A stretch of DNA of 64,000 nucleotides from Mycobacterium pinniadriaticum (GCF_026242045.1 NZ_JAPJDO010000002.1:248001-312000); one strand, 5' to 3'; shown: positions 1 to 8,624, numbered from the stretch's first letter. The notes: generated by a model from the letters alone, not told the origin. Made by a program: numbers and translations.

Positions 1-621
1 CGACGCGTCGGTCGGTTGCCAATTGAACAGTTGCTGGCTGTCCAGGTACCCGTGGGTGATGGCTTCCTTCGGGTCGAAGTCACCGACCAGCTTGTAGACC
101 TTCAGCTGGGCGTTGGAGGTGTACAGCCCGTCACCGCCGAGGCGGTCGGCCAGCACGGTGAACGCGTCGGGGACGTTCGGGTCGGGCACGACGCTCCATC
201 CGCGCGGCATGGGCAGCACGAGGTTGATCGCGGTGAAGCCGGCCGCCTTCTGCGGCTCCATCTCGACGCCCTTGTCCTTGAAGTACTCGGTCAGGGTGCC
301 GGACTCGGCCGGTACCAGGGTCTCCGGTGCGGTGGCGACGGGAGCCGCCGCCGGCAGGGTGGCGACCTGACCCGCTGCCGGTGCGGTGGCGACCTGACCC
401 GCTGCCGGCGCCACCGCGGGGGTGGCCGCAGGTGCGAGGTTGGCCGCGGCGGCCTCGGGGGCGACGGTGACGGTCTGGGTGACGGTGACCGGGGCCGGGG
501 CGGGGGGAGCCGGAAGAACCGGCTCGGCGGACGCGTTGGCGCCGGCAAATCCGAGGACGGCGGCCGTACCGGCGGCTACACCACCTACTACCACCCGCCA
601 ATTACGGGTAATCGTGATCAT
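1..621 (-). CDS. mtc28: Mtc28-like secreted proline/alanine-rich antigen (partial)
   Basis: The 3' part is cut off by the window edge; 207 codons are visible. An ATG at 621 follows an AAGGA ribosome site by 8 nt. Residues 1-32 form a Sec signal peptide (basic Asn-Trp-Arg start, hydrophobic core, cleavage after ANASA). A low-complexity Ala/Pro/Val/Thr stretch runs to about residue 100 and contains two copies of the unit AAGQVAT. From about residue 105 a folded domain begins (ESGTLTEYF, then GWSVVPDPNVPDAF) of the type found in LpqN/LpqT/Mtc28 proteins. It lies divergent to leuS, as Rv0040c does to Rv0041 in M. tuberculosis, which supports the assignment. The role is unknown beyond being an exported mycobacterial antigen. 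Confidence 0.85.
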   Translation of the reverse strand, partial: MITITRNWRVVVGGVAAGTAAVLGFAGANASAEPVLPAPPAPAPVTVTQTVTVAPEAAAANLAPAATPAVAPAAGQVATAPAAGQVATLPAAAPVATAPETLVPAESGTLTEYFKDKGVEMEPQKAAGFTAINLVLPMPRGWSVVPDPNVPDAFTVLADRLGGDGLYTSNAQLKVYKLVGDFDPKEAITHGYLDSQQLFNWQPTDAS

Positions 622-864
622 CGCGACTGTCCTTCTCGACACGGTCGGGCCAGGTGAGACCCCTTTGTCAGGGGCCGACTGTATCGGTCCGTCCAGGCCC
701 GCGGAAAGGGCTGGAACAGAGCTGGAATCAACCGTCGACCGCACCGCAACGGAACCGATATCGCGTCGTTGCCTCGCCTGCGACGGAGGTCACAGACCGC
801 CGCCGGCAGCTGCGGTGTCACAGTCGGCTGCCAAAGGGGTGCGCAGCGTCTCGAGCGGCCCTTA

Positions 865-870
865 TACCCT
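865..870 (+). promoter_or_regulatory. -10 element of leuS, leaderless start
   Basis: TACCCT (TANNNT form) ends 6 nt before the GTG at 877. That places the transcription start on or next to the start codon. There is no Shine-Dalgarno sequence, so leuS is probably translated from a leaderless mRNA. The start point is inferred. Confidence 0.5.
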
Positions 871-876
871 GTGTGC

Positions 877-3750
877 GTGACCGAATCGCCGACCGCCGCA
901 GCTGCGGAACCTGACGGCTCCGACGCCGATGTGCCGCGGTACCGCTACACCGCCGAACTGGCGGGGCGCATCGAGCGGGACTGGCAGGACAACTGGCAAG
1001 CCTGGGGCACCTTCAACGTGCCCAATCCGGTCGGCTCGCTGGCGCCCGCCGACGGCGCGGCCGTCCCCGACGACAAGATGTTCGTCCAGGACATGTTTCC
1101 CTATCCCTCGGGTGAGGGTCTGCACGTCGGGCACCCACTGGGCTACATCGCCACCGATGTCTACGCGCGCTACTTCCGGATGACCGGCCGCAATGTGTTG
1201 CACGCGTTGGGCTTCGACGCGTTCGGCCTGCCCGCCGAGCAGTACGCCATTCAGACCGGTACGCATCCGCGCATCCGCACCGAAGCCAACATCGTCAACT
1301 TCCGCCGCCAGCTGGGCCGGCTGGGTCTGGGGCATGACCAGCGGCGCAGCTTCTCGACCACCGACGTCGACTTCTACAAGTGGACGCAGTGGATCTTTCT
1401 GCAGATTTACAACGCCTGGTTCGACACCGACCAGAACAAGGCCCGGCCGATCGCCGAATTGGTGGACGAATTCTCCAGCGGCGCACGCAGTCTCGATGAC
1501 GGACGGGCCTGGTCCGCGCTCTCGCCGGGGGAACGGTCCGACGTCGTCGACGGCTACCGGCTGGTGTACCTGTCCGATTCGCTGGTGAACTGGTGTCCCG
1601 GTCTGGGCACCGTGCTGGCCAACGAGGAGGTCACCTCTGACGGCCGCAGCGAGCGGGGCAATTTCCCGGTGTTCCGGAAGCGGTTGCGGCAGTGGATGAT
1701 GCGGATCACCGCCTACTCCGACCGGCTGCTCGAGGACCTCGACGTGCTGGACTGGCCGGAGAAGGTCAAGACGATGCAGCGCAACTGGATCGGTCGCTCC
1801 ACCGGTGCGTCGGTGCTGTTCGGTGCTAACGGTGTCGATATCGAGGCGTTCACGACCAGGCCCGATACCCTGTTCGGCGCCACCTACCTGGTGCTGGCCC
1901 CCGAGCATGAGCTCGTCGACACCCTGGCCGCCACGCAGTGGCCCGACGGCGTGGATCCGCGGTGGACCTCCGGCGCGGCCTCCCCGGCTGAGGCGGTGGC
2001 CGCCTACCGGCGCTCCATCGCGGCGAAGTCTGATCTCGAGCGCCAGGAGAACAAGACCAAGACCGGGGTCTTCCTCGGCACGTATGCGATCAATCCGGCC
2101 AACGGACAACAGGTTCCGATCTTCATCGCCGACTATGTCTTGGTCGGCTACGGCACCGGCGCCATCATGGCGGTGCCCGGTCACGACCAGCGTGACTGGG
2201 AGTTCGCGACGGAGTTCGGGCTTCCGATCCTGGAAGTCATTGCTGGCGGCGATGTCTCGGAGGCCGCGCATACCGGAGACGGTGCGCTGGTGAATTCGCA
2301 GTACCTCGACGGGCTGAACGTTGCGGACGCCAAGAAGGCGATCACCGAGCGGCTGGAGGCCGACGCCCGCGGCCGCGCCCGGGTCGAATACAAGCTTCGC
2401 GACTGGCTTTTCGCACGCCAGCGGTACTGGGGCGAGCCGTTCCCGATCGTCTACGACGCCGACGGGCGCGCCCACCCACTGCCGGAATCCGCCCTGCCGG
2501 TGGAGTTGCCCGACATCGCCGACTACTCGCCGGTGATGTTCGATCCCGATGATGCCGGCAGCGAGCCGTCGCCCCCGCTGAACAAGGCCACCGAGTGGGT
2601 ACACGTCGAGCTGGACCTGGGCGACGGCCTGCAGACCTACACCCGTGACACCAATGTGATGCCGCAGTGGGCCGGCAGCTCGTGGTACGAGCTGCGGTAC
2701 GCCGATCCGCACAACTCAGAAGAGTTCTGTGCCAAGGAGAACGAGGCCTACTGGATGGGTCCGCGACCGGCCGAGCACGGCGCGGCGGATCCCGGTGGCG
2801 TGGATCTCTACGTCGGTGGTGTCGAGCATGCGGTATTACACCTGCTGTATTCGCGGTTCTGGCACAAGGTGCTGCACGACCTCGGCTACGTCACGTCGCG
2901 GGAGCCCTACCGCCGCTTGGTGAACCAGGGCTACATCCAGGCCTTCGCCTACACCGACTCCCGGGGCGCCTACGTGCCGGCCGCCGACGTGGTCGAGCGC
3001 GACGGAAAGTTCTTCCTGCCCGGTCCCGACGGCGAGACAGAGGTCTTTCAGGAGTTCGGCAAGATCGGCAAGAGCCTGAAGAATTCGATCTCTCCGGACG
3101 AGATCTGCGACAGCTATGGCGCCGACACACTGCGGGTCTATGAGATGTCGATGGGCCCGCTGGAGGCGTCGCGGCCATGGGCGACCAAGGACGTCGTCGG
3201 CGCGCATCGGTTCCTGCAACGGGTATGGCGGCTCGTGGTCGACGAATCTACCGGTGAAGCAAGGATTTCCGAGCATGAGGCACTGAGCGATGACACTTTG
3301 CGGCTGCTGCACCGCACGATCGCGGGCGTGTCGGACGACTACGCGAACCTGCGCAACAACACCGCCGCGGCCAAGCTCATCGAGTACACCAACCACCTCA
3401 CCAAGGAAGGCGTCGCCGCTCGCGCGGCCCTGGAGCCGCTGGTATTGATGGTGGCGCCGCTGTCCCCGCACTTGGCCGAGGAACTCTGGCAGCGGCTGGG
3501 CCACCAGAAGTCGTTGGCCCACGGCCCATTCCCGACGGCTGACCCGCAGTATCTGGTGACCGATACCGTCGAGTACCCGGTGCAGGTCAACGGCAAGGTT
3601 CGCGGACGCATCACCGTCGCCGCCGACGCCGACAAGGCCAGCCTCGAGGCGAGCGCGCTGGCCGACGAGAAGGTGCAGGCCTTCCTGGCCGGCGCGACTC
3701 CCAAGAAGGTCATCGTGGTGCCGGGCCGCCTGGTCAACCTCGTCGTGTGA
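877..3750 (+). CDS. leuS: Leucyl-tRNA synthetase
   Basis: Class I aminoacyl-tRNA synthetase charging tRNA-Leu, cytosolic, 957 residues. The HIGH signature appears as HVGH within [15 protein letters not shown] near residue 80. The connective-peptide editing domain contains [12 protein letters not shown] and [16 protein letters not shown]. The KMSKS loop appears as KIGKS in [12 protein letters not shown]. The C-terminus carries the anticodon-binding domain and the leucyl-specific tail ([11 protein letters not shown]). The reading frame is open back to 769, but GTG 877 is chosen because it gives the conserved V-T-E-S-P N-terminus of mycobacterial LeuRS and has a -10 element just upstream. An IS110 element follows the stop codon by only about 20 bp and leaves the gene intact. 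Confidence 0.97.
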   Translation: MTESPTAAAAEPDGSDADVPRYRYTAELAGRIERDWQDNWQAWGTFNVPNPVGSLAPADGAAVPDDKMFVQDMFPYPSGEGLHVGHPLGYIATDVYARYFRMTGRNVLHALGFDAFGLPAEQYAIQTGTHPRIRTEANIVNFRRQLGRLGLGHDQRRSFSTTDVDFYKWTQWIFLQIYNAWFDTDQNKARPIAELVDEFSSGARSLDDGRAWSALSPGERSDVVDGYRLVYLSDSLVNWCPGLGTVLANEEVTSDGRSERGNFPVFRKRLRQWMMRITAYSDRLLEDLDVLDWPEKVKTMQRNWIGRSTGASVLFGANGVDIEAFTTRPDTLFGATYLVLAPEHELVDTLAATQWPDGVDPRWTSGAASPAEAVAAYRRSIAAKSDLERQENKTKTGVFLGTYAINPANGQQVPIFIADYVLVGYGTGAIMAVPGHDQRDWEFATEFGLPILEVIAGGDVSEAAHTGDGALVNSQYLDGLNVADAKKAITERLEADARGRARVEYKLRDWLFARQRYWGEPFPIVYDADGRAHPLPESALPVELPDIADYSPVMFDPDDAGSEPSPPLNKATEWVHVELDLGDGLQTYTRDTNVMPQWAGSSWYELRYADPHNSEEFCAKENEAYWMGPRPAEHGAADPGGVDLYVGGVEHAVLHLLYSRFWHKVLHDLGYVTSREPYRRLVNQGYIQAFAYTDSRGAYVPAADVVERDGKFFLPGPDGETEVFQEFGKIGKSLKNSISPDEICDSYGADTLRVYEMSMGPLEASRPWATKDVVGAHRFLQRVWRLVVDESTGEARISEHEALSDDTLRLLHRTIAGVSDDYANLRNNTAAAKLIEYTNHLTKEGVAARAALEPLVLMVAPLSPHLAEELWQRLGHQKSLAHGPFPTADPQYLVTDTVEYPVQVNGKVRGRITVAADADKASLEASALADEKVQAFLAGATPKKVIVVPGRLVNLVV

Positions 3751-3784
3751 TTCCTTTCCGCCCAAACCGACTCAGTGTCATTTT

Positions 3785-3985
3785 GGTGATTGCCGCTATT
3801 GCGGTGGTTGGGTTCTTCTTACCTGGTGTGTGTGCTCGCAAACCGACTGCCACCCTGTGGGGGTTGGCATGGATTTGTTTTGCCGGCATCAGGTGGGAAG
3901 GACCGACCGGCGTGACTTGATAGGAGCGTGGCATCGCCCCCACTGAGATGTGTCCAGCCGGTCGGCCCAACCTTCACCTCATCCA
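3785..3985 (+). ncRNA. Candidate IS110 bridge RNA (target loop and donor loop)
   Basis: The non-coding left end folds into consecutive structures. A 5' hairpin lies at 3789-3796/3801-3808. A first loop is closed by 3821-3828 with 3887-3894 (8 bp, one G-U) and contains AAACCGACT at 3840-3848, identical to the left insertion flank, then an internal hairpin at 3848-3869. A second loop is closed by a perfect 9-bp stem 3903-3911/3957-3965 and contains ATAGGAGC (equal to the right element end) and CACTGAG (reverse complement of the left element end), separated by a GTGG/CCAC hairpin. This order, target loop then donor loop upstream of the transposase, is that described for IS621 bridge RNAs. Transcript ends are guesses; no clear right-target guide was found. 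Confidence 0.6.
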
Positions 3986-4009
3986 CCTGATGAAAGGAAG
4001 GCACTGTCC

Positions 4010-5065
4010 ATGGTGGTCATTGGAGCCGATGTACACAAGCGCACGCACACCTTCGTCGCCGTTGACGACGTCGGCCGCGAACTCGGCAGGAAAACGGTCC
4101 CAGCAACGACGTCCGGGCACACCGCTGCCATACGATGGGCTCGCGAAAACTTCGGCGGCGAGCTGGTGTGGGGCATCGAGGATTGCCGCAATCTGTCCGC
4201 GCGTCTGGAACGCGATCTGCTTTCAGTGGGGCAGAAGGTGGTGCGGGTGGCGCCGAAGTTGATGGCGCTGCACCGTGCTGGCGGACGGGATCGGGGCAAG
4301 TCTGACCCGATCGACGCACTCGCGGTGGCGCGGGCAGTCCTGCGTGAACCTGATCTGCCGGTGGCTGCCCACGACACGGTCTCACGGGAGTTGAAGCTGT
4401 TGGTTGATCGCCGTGAAGACCTTGTGGCGCAACGCACGTCGATCATCAACCGATTCCTGGGCCGCGTCCACGAACTCGATCCTGTCCGTAACCCGAAGAA
4501 GGGATCGATGGATCGCGCCAAGACCCATAAGGCCCTGGCGGACTGGTTGGGCACCCTTGAGGGAGTACTGGTCGAGGTGGCTGCCGATGAGCTGGCCGAC
4601 ATCGTGCGACTCACCGCCATGATCAACGCGCTGGCCTACCGCATCGGCACCGCCGTGCAAGCGGTAGCACCAGCGCTGTTGGCGCTGCCGGGCTGCGGTG
4701 AACTCACCGCAGCCAAACTGGTCGGCGAATCCGCCGGCATCGGCCGCTTCACCAGCGAGGCGGCGTTCGCCCGTCACAACGGCACCGCCCCGATCCCGGC
4801 CTGGTCGGGTAACACCGCCGGTCGCATGCGCCTCAACCGAGCCGGCAACCGCCAACTCAACGCAGCACTGCACCGCATCGCCATCACCCAGATCGGCATG
4901 GCCGGCAATACTGGGCAGGCCTACTACCGAAAACGGCTAGCCGGCGGCGACTCATCCTCCGAAGCTTTGCGCTGCCTCAAACGACGCCTCAGCCGCACCG
5001 TCTTCAACCGCCTCCACGCCGACGAGAAATCACGCCACCAGCCCGATCAACACCTCGCCGCTTGA
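4010..5065 (+). CDS. IS110-family transposase/recombinase
   Basis: 351-residue RNA-guided recombinase of the DEDD class. The RuvC-like N-terminal domain shows D7 (IGADVHK), E57 (WGIED) and D99/D102 (SDPIDALAVARA), completing the DEDD set. The middle is helical and coiled-coil-rich. The C-terminal Transposase_20 domain starts near residue 222 (LLALPGCGELTAAKL) and contains the conserved serine S266 in PIPAWSGN, the proposed covalent nucleophile. The frame is open from 3950, but ATG 4010 follows GAAAGGAAG with good spacing and gives the standard IS110 N-terminus. No frameshift or missing catalytic residue is seen, so the enzyme looks active. Translation may be controlled by pairing of 3983-3992, just before the ribosome site, with 3887-3896. 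Confidence 0.93.
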   Translation: MVVIGADVHKRTHTFVAVDDVGRELGRKTVPATTSGHTAAIRWARENFGGELVWGIEDCRNLSARLERDLLSVGQKVVRVAPKLMALHRAGGRDRGKSDPIDALAVARAVLREPDLPVAAHDTVSRELKLLVDRREDLVAQRTSIINRFLGRVHELDPVRNPKKGSMDRAKTHKALADWLGTLEGVLVEVAADELADIVRLTAMINALAYRIGTAVQAVAPALLALPGCGELTAAKLVGESAGIGRFTSEAAFARHNGTAPIPAWSGNTAGRMRLNRAGNRQLNAALHRIAITQIGMAGNTGQAYYRKRLAGGDSSSEALRCLKRRLSRTVFNRLHADEKSRHQPDQHLAA

Positions 5066-5117
5066 CATAGGAGCAATAAACTGCCGAGATAGTGCGAGTA
5101 AATCCCCTCAAAATGTC

Positions 5118-5134
5118 GATCTCGACCCGAGATC
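5118..5134. terminator. Small perfect hairpin at the end of the SDR gene
   Basis: GATCTCG, loop ACC, CGAGATC: a 7-bp perfect stem overlapping the TGA of the SDR gene (5133-5135). It could be a weak terminator for that minus-strand gene. No T-tract follows, so this is tentative. Confidence 0.3.
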
Positions 5135-5834
5135 AACGCGGCCGGACCACCACCTGATGGGTGTGTGCGTCGGGCGGGGTGGCGATCACCTCGGCGACAA
5201 TCCGCGCGACGGTCTCGGCCTTGAGGTATTTCGCCGGGTCGTACTGCCCGCCTTCGTAGGCGACCAGATCCTGTTGCATGTCGGTGTCGACCCGTCCGGG
5301 GTGCACGCTGGTGACCCGCAGGCCGGGTTCGTCGGCACGGAGCGAGTCGGCGAACGCCCGCTGCGCGAACTTGCTCGCCGAATACGCCGCCAGGCCCGGT
5401 GATGCGTTCAGTCCGGCGCCGGAGTTGATGAACACCACGTGGCCGCGGGCCGCTCGCAGCGCGGGCAGCAGCGCCAGGGTGAGGGCGACGGGGCCGGTCA
5501 CGTTCACCTCGAAACACGACCGCCACTGCTCGGGTATGGACTCGTCGAACTTTCCCGGATGGGCGACACCGGCGTTGTGGACCAACACATCGAGCTCGGC
5601 GAGCGGCTCGGCGGCGGCCTCAATGCTGTCCTGGTCGGTGAGGTCCAGCGGCCAGGTGGTCGCCCCGAGGCGGGCGGCGACGGCGTCGAGCCGGGTCGAG
5701 GGCCGGCCTGCAAGCAGTAGAGTGTGGGTGGGTGCCAGCGCCTCCGCAATCGCGGATCCGATACCGCCGCCGGCCCCGGTGATGAGAACTGATTTCATCC
5801 CCTGGTCGGTTCGCTCCTGCCCGCTGGTAGACAT
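5133..5834 (-). CDS. Short-chain dehydrogenase/reductase
   Basis: Classical-type SDR, 233 residues from ATG 5834 (a shorter start at 5798, M-K-S-V-L-I-T, is also possible). A Rossmann fold begins with LITGAGGGIGSAIA (TGxxxGIG) and is followed by LVHNAGVAH (NAG motif). The catalytic Ser is in INSGAG, and YSASK supplies the Tyr/Lys pair. The substrate is unknown. It is divergent from the glucosylglycerate hydrolase gene with 53 bp between starts, so the two may share a control region. The downstream side abuts the IS110 insertion. The gene is absent from the equivalent M. tuberculosis block, so it belongs to the accessory insert between leuS and the MarR gene. Confidence 0.88.
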   Translation of the reverse strand: MSTSGQERTDQGMKSVLITGAGGGIGSAIAEALAPTHTLLLAGRPSTRLDAVAARLGATTWPLDLTDQDSIEAAAEPLAELDVLVHNAGVAHPGKFDESIPEQWRSCFEVNVTGPVALTLALLPALRAARGHVVFINSGAGLNASPGLAAYSASKFAQRAFADSLRADEPGLRVTSVHPGRVDTDMQQDLVAYEGGQYDPAKYLKAETVARIVAEVIATPPDAHTHQVVVRPR

Positions 5835-5887
5835 CTTCACAACCCTACCGACCTGCGATTCCCACCCACGCGTCGCAGAATGAAAGC

Positions 5888-7228
5888 GTGGCATTCGACC
5901 CGAGCTTCGGCCCGACGCAGCTGGCGGCCCGCGCGGCGTACCTTCTGCGCGGCAACGACCTGGGCGTGATGACCTCCGCGGCGCCGCTGCTCTACCCCCA
6001 TATGTGGAGCTGGGACGCCGCTTTCGTGGCCGTCGGGCTGGCCCCGTTGAGCGTGGAACGCGCCGTCGTCGAACTCGATACGCTGCTGTCCGCGCAGTGG
6101 GCCAACGGGATGATTCCGCACATCGTGTTCGCCAACGGGGTCGACGGCTATTTTCCGGGCCCGGCTCGTTGGGCCACCTCGGCGTTGGCAGCCAACGCCC
6201 CGCGCACCCGGCACACCTCGGGGATCACCCAGCCGCCGGTGCACGCGATCGCCGTACAGCGCATCCTCGACCGCGCGCGGACCAGGGGCCGCTCCACCCG
6301 CGCCGTCGCCGAGGCGTTCCTGGATCGCCGATGGGCGGATCTGGTGCGCTGGCACCGCTGGCTGGCCGAGGCCCGCGATCAGGACGAGCGCGGCCGTGTC
6401 ACGCTGTTTCACGGCTGGGAGTCCGGCATGGACAACTCCCCGCGCTGGGATTCGGCCTACGCCAACGTCGTTCCCGGCGCTATCCCGGAGTATCAGCGCG
6501 AGGACAACCACATCGTCACCGATGCCAGCCAGCGTCCCTCCGACACCGAGTACGACCGCTACCTGTGGTTGCTCGAGGAGATGAAATCGGTTCGCTACGA
6601 CGACGATCTGCTGCCCAAGGTGATGAGCTTCGCCGTCGAGGACGTTTTCGTCTCGGCGATCTTCTCGGTGGCGTGTGAGGTGTTGGCCAATATCGGTGAG
6701 GACTACAAGCGACCCAACGCCGACGTCCGCGACCTGTATTCGTGGGCCGAGCGGTTCCGTGCCGGCGTCGTCGAGACAGCCGACGAAAGGACTGGGGCGG
6801 CAAAAGATTTCGATGTCAGAGCGGGAAAATGGATCTCGACGGAGACCGCCGCGCAGTTCGCCCCGTTGCTGTGCGGAGGGCTCCCGCACGACCGCGAACG
6901 CACGCTGCTGCGGATGCTGGAAGGTCCGCGGTTCTGCGGGCATCCCGATCTGAAGTACGCGGTGATCCCCTCGACGTCACCGGTTTCCAAGGACTTTCGC
7001 CCGCGCGAGTACTGGCGCGGCCCGGTCTGGCCGGTGCTCACCTGGCTGTTCTCCTGGGCATTCGCGCGCCGCGGATGGGCCGAGCGCTCTCTGCTGCTTC
7101 GCCAAGAGGGCCTTCGGCAGGCCAGCGACGGCACCTTCGCCGAATACTACGAACCGTTCACCGGGGAGCCGCTGGGCAGCATGCAACAGTCCTGGACCGC
7201 TGCCGCAGTCCTCGACTGGCTGGGTTAG
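5888..7228 (+). CDS. ggh: Glucosylglycerate hydrolase (GH63)
   Basis: 446-residue cytosolic glycoside hydrolase that splits glucosylglycerate (and mannosylglycerate) to hexose and glycerate, used by rapidly growing mycobacteria to recover this solute after nitrogen stress. Length and key residues agree with the characterised M. hassiacum enzyme as I recall it: general acid D182 in GWESGMDNSPRWD and base E419 in TFAEYYEPF. The (alpha/alpha)6 barrel signatures YPHMWSWDAAF (near residue 40) and FRPREYWRGPVWP (near 370) line the pocket. GTG 5888 is the start; an upstream ribosome site is weak. The stop codon lies inside the first unit of a 38-bp tandem repeat. Slow-growing pathogens lack the gene, which supports an environmental host. 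Confidence 0.9.
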   Translation: MAFDPSFGPTQLAARAAYLLRGNDLGVMTSAAPLLYPHMWSWDAAFVAVGLAPLSVERAVVELDTLLSAQWANGMIPHIVFANGVDGYFPGPARWATSALAANAPRTRHTSGITQPPVHAIAVQRILDRARTRGRSTRAVAEAFLDRRWADLVRWHRWLAEARDQDERGRVTLFHGWESGMDNSPRWDSAYANVVPGAIPEYQREDNHIVTDASQRPSDTEYDRYLWLLEEMKSVRYDDDLLPKVMSFAVEDVFVSAIFSVACEVLANIGEDYKRPNADVRDLYSWAERFRAGVVETADERTGAAKDFDVRAGKWISTETAAQFAPLLCGGLPHDRERTLLRMLEGPRFCGHPDLKYAVIPSTSPVSKDFRPREYWRGPVWPVLTWLFSWAFARRGWAERSLLLRQEGLRQASDGTFAEYYEPFTGEPLGSMQQSWTAAAVLDWLG

Positions 7229-7337
7229 ATCCCCGGGTCGCTTCGCTCCTGCCCGCCGGGCGTTAGATCCCCGGGTCGCTTCGCTCCTGCCCGCCGGGCG
7301 TTAGATCCCCGGGTCGCTTCGCTCCTGCCCGCCGGGC
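7224..7337. repeat. Three tandem copies of a 38-bp unit
   Basis: Perfect 38-bp direct repeats start at 7224, 7262 and 7300 and fill nearly the whole gap between ggh (stop at 7226-7228, inside copy 1) and the marR stop. Each unit contains CCCGG...CCGGG arms able to form a hairpin around TCGCTTCGCTCCTGCC. A related core (TTCGCTCCTGCCCGC) occurs at about 5808-5823 in the SDR gene start. It may act as a bidirectional terminator or be a mobile intergenic repeat. There are no spacers, so it is not a CRISPR array. Confidence 0.85.
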
Positions 7338-7345
7338 GTTAGGTA

Positions 7346-7804
7346 CTAGCTCTCGGCCTGCTCGGCCAGCCGCTCCAAGGGCCGCAGCGCCTTGGCGAGG
7401 GTTTCCCGCTCCTCGTCGGTCAACTTGGACAGCAACGCCGCCAGGTTCGCTCGCCGCACGGCCAGCGCCTCGCGGTGCTGCACCAACCCTTGCGGGGTCA
7501 CCTCGACCAGGACCGCGCGCAGGTCTGAGGGATCGCGTGATCGCTTGACCAGGCCCAACTTCTCCAGGCGGCGGATAGCGACGGTGGTTGTCGGGGTGCG
7601 CACCCGCTCGCGTGCGGCCAGCTCGGTCATCCGGATCGGACCCTGGTCCAGCAGGGTCAGCAGGATCGACAGCTGCGCCAGCGTGAGGTCCGCGCCGGCG
7701 GTGGTGGATTTGGTGTCGGCGCGACGCAAGACCGAAAACAGTTTCGAGAGGACCCGTTGCAGGTCACCAGACAGGTCGGTGACCTGCGGCTCGGCCTCAA
7801 TCAT
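7346..7804 (-). CDS. MarR-family transcriptional regulator
   Basis: 152-residue winged-helix regulator, positional counterpart of Rv0042c. The MarR core covers residues 35-135: LTLAQLSILLTLLDQGPIRMTELAARERV (helix and HTH entry), TPTTTVAIRRLEKLGLVKRSRDPSDLRAVLVEVT (recognition helix and wing with the conserved D-x-R). N- and C-terminal helices provide the dimer interface. ATG 7804 is preceded, 8 nt upstream, by TAGACT in TANNNT form, suggesting a nearly leaderless transcript. Ligand and targets are unknown. It is convergent with ggh, so autoregulation rather than control of ggh through this gap is likely. Confidence 0.92.
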   Translation of the reverse strand: MIEAEPQVTDLSGDLQRVLSKLFSVLRRADTKSTTAGADLTLAQLSILLTLLDQGPIRMTELAARERVRTPTTTVAIRRLEKLGLVKRSRDPSDLRAVLVEVTPQGLVQHREALAVRRANLAALLSKLTDEERETLAKALRPLERLAEQAES

Positions 7805-7958
7805 AGTTCGCTAGTCTAACCTGTCGGTGGCTGTCAACCGCGCGATACGCGGTTTTCGCGGCGCACTTGCTCCAACCGTGCTGACGGTCAGCATGCCCGG
7901 GAGGGGTCAGTCCGGGTGCTCACGGTATTACCGACGGCAGTGCGGCCACGCAGTGCGC

Positions 7959-8624
7959 TCAGACGGAGTTCAATTCCGCGAACACACCGCGCCGATTCAG
8001 CTCGATGATCAGCGCGTCGGCCATCAGATCGGCGCGGTCCACGCACGCCTGCCGCGCCGCCGCGGGCTGGTGTCGACGGATCGCGTCGTATTCGGTCTCG
8101 GCGAGCGGCATCAGCAGGGCGGGTCCGTCAGGGTTGGTGGCCCAGAACTGATTGGGCATGAAGCTGCGCGACGCCCGGATACTCGCCGTCAGCCGTGGGC
8201 CGGCGTATGCCTTGATGAGGATGTCTCGAAACCGGTGGGCGGCCCCGATGTACTCGAGTGGTCTGGCGGCGGCGCGCATGATCGTCATCACCTGGTCGAG
8301 CTCGTCGAGCACGGCAGCCCGGAGGTTGGTCGAGGCGCGGGCGGCCACCGCACCGGTGAGCAGGCCATGCACCTCGTGGTGTTCGCGCAGCACGTCGGCA
8401 TCGAAGCGGTGGACGAACGCACCACGGTGGTAGCGCGATTCCAGAATGCCGTCGCGTTCGAGCTGCACCAGGGCCTCCTGCACCGGCACCCGGCTTAACC
8501 CGAGGGCGGCGGCGACCTCATTGCGGTCCACCCGGTCACCGGAGCGCAGCCGCCCGGTCAGCAGCAGGTCGAGGACATGCGCAACGACCTGATCCTTCTC
8601 TTTGACCCCATAGCGCTTGGGCAT
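7959..8624 (-). CDS. GntR-family (FadR-type) regulator
   Basis: 221 residues from ATG 8624 (M-P-K-R-Y-G); the frame is open further upstream but that stretch is not protein-like. The N-terminal winged helix (residues 8-75) has LLTGRLRSGDRVDRNEVAAALGLSRVPVQEALVQLERDGIL, typical of GntR/FadR. The C-terminal FCD-like all-helical ligand domain includes REHHEVHGLLTGAVAARA and TEYDAIRRHQPAAARQACVDR. It is divergently oriented to the P450 gene at 8736. A 27-bp palindrome over the P450 promoter is the likely operator, so it probably controls the P450 and itself. It corresponds in position to Rv0043c. Confidence 0.9.
   Translation of the reverse strand: MPKRYGVKEKDQVVAHVLDLLLTGRLRSGDRVDRNEVAAALGLSRVPVQEALVQLERDGILESRYHRGAFVHRFDADVLREHHEVHGLLTGAVAARASTNLRAAVLDELDQVMTIMRAAARPLEYIGAAHRFRDILIKAYAGPRLTASIRASRSFMPNQFWATNPDGPALLMPLAETEYDAIRRHQPAAARQACVDRADLMADALIIELNRRGVFAELNSV

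Larger units (their letters stand above)
3771..5075 (+). mobile_element. IS110-family insertion sequence
   Basis: Element of about 1.3 kb between leuS and an SDR gene, made of a roughly 240-nt non-coding left end, one transposase gene and a right end of about 10 nt beyond the stop. There are no terminal inverted repeats, as expected for IS110. Ends were set by matching guide-like segments inside the left end to the flanks: the 9 nt at 3764-3772 recur at 3840-3848, the 7 nt at 3771-3777 are the reverse complement of 3941-3947, and the 8 nt at 5067-5074 recur at 3920-3927. This suggests a core of CT at 3771-3772 and CA at 5074-5075. Boundaries are inferred; a CT at 5081 is an alternative right core. 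Confidence 0.75.

Noticed and set aside
862..2712. 616-residue minus-strand open frame across leuS
   Set aside because: Antisense shadow caused by high GC third positions; the plus strand encodes complete LeuRS.
3761..3820. Intrinsic terminator of leuS (CCCAAACC with GGTTGGG plus a T-rich tail)
   Set aside because: The right arm and tail lie inside the predicted IS110 element, so the pairing spans the insertion junction and is unlikely to be the native terminator.
7224..7337. CRISPR array
   Set aside because: The three repeats are strictly contiguous with no spacers, and no cas genes are present.
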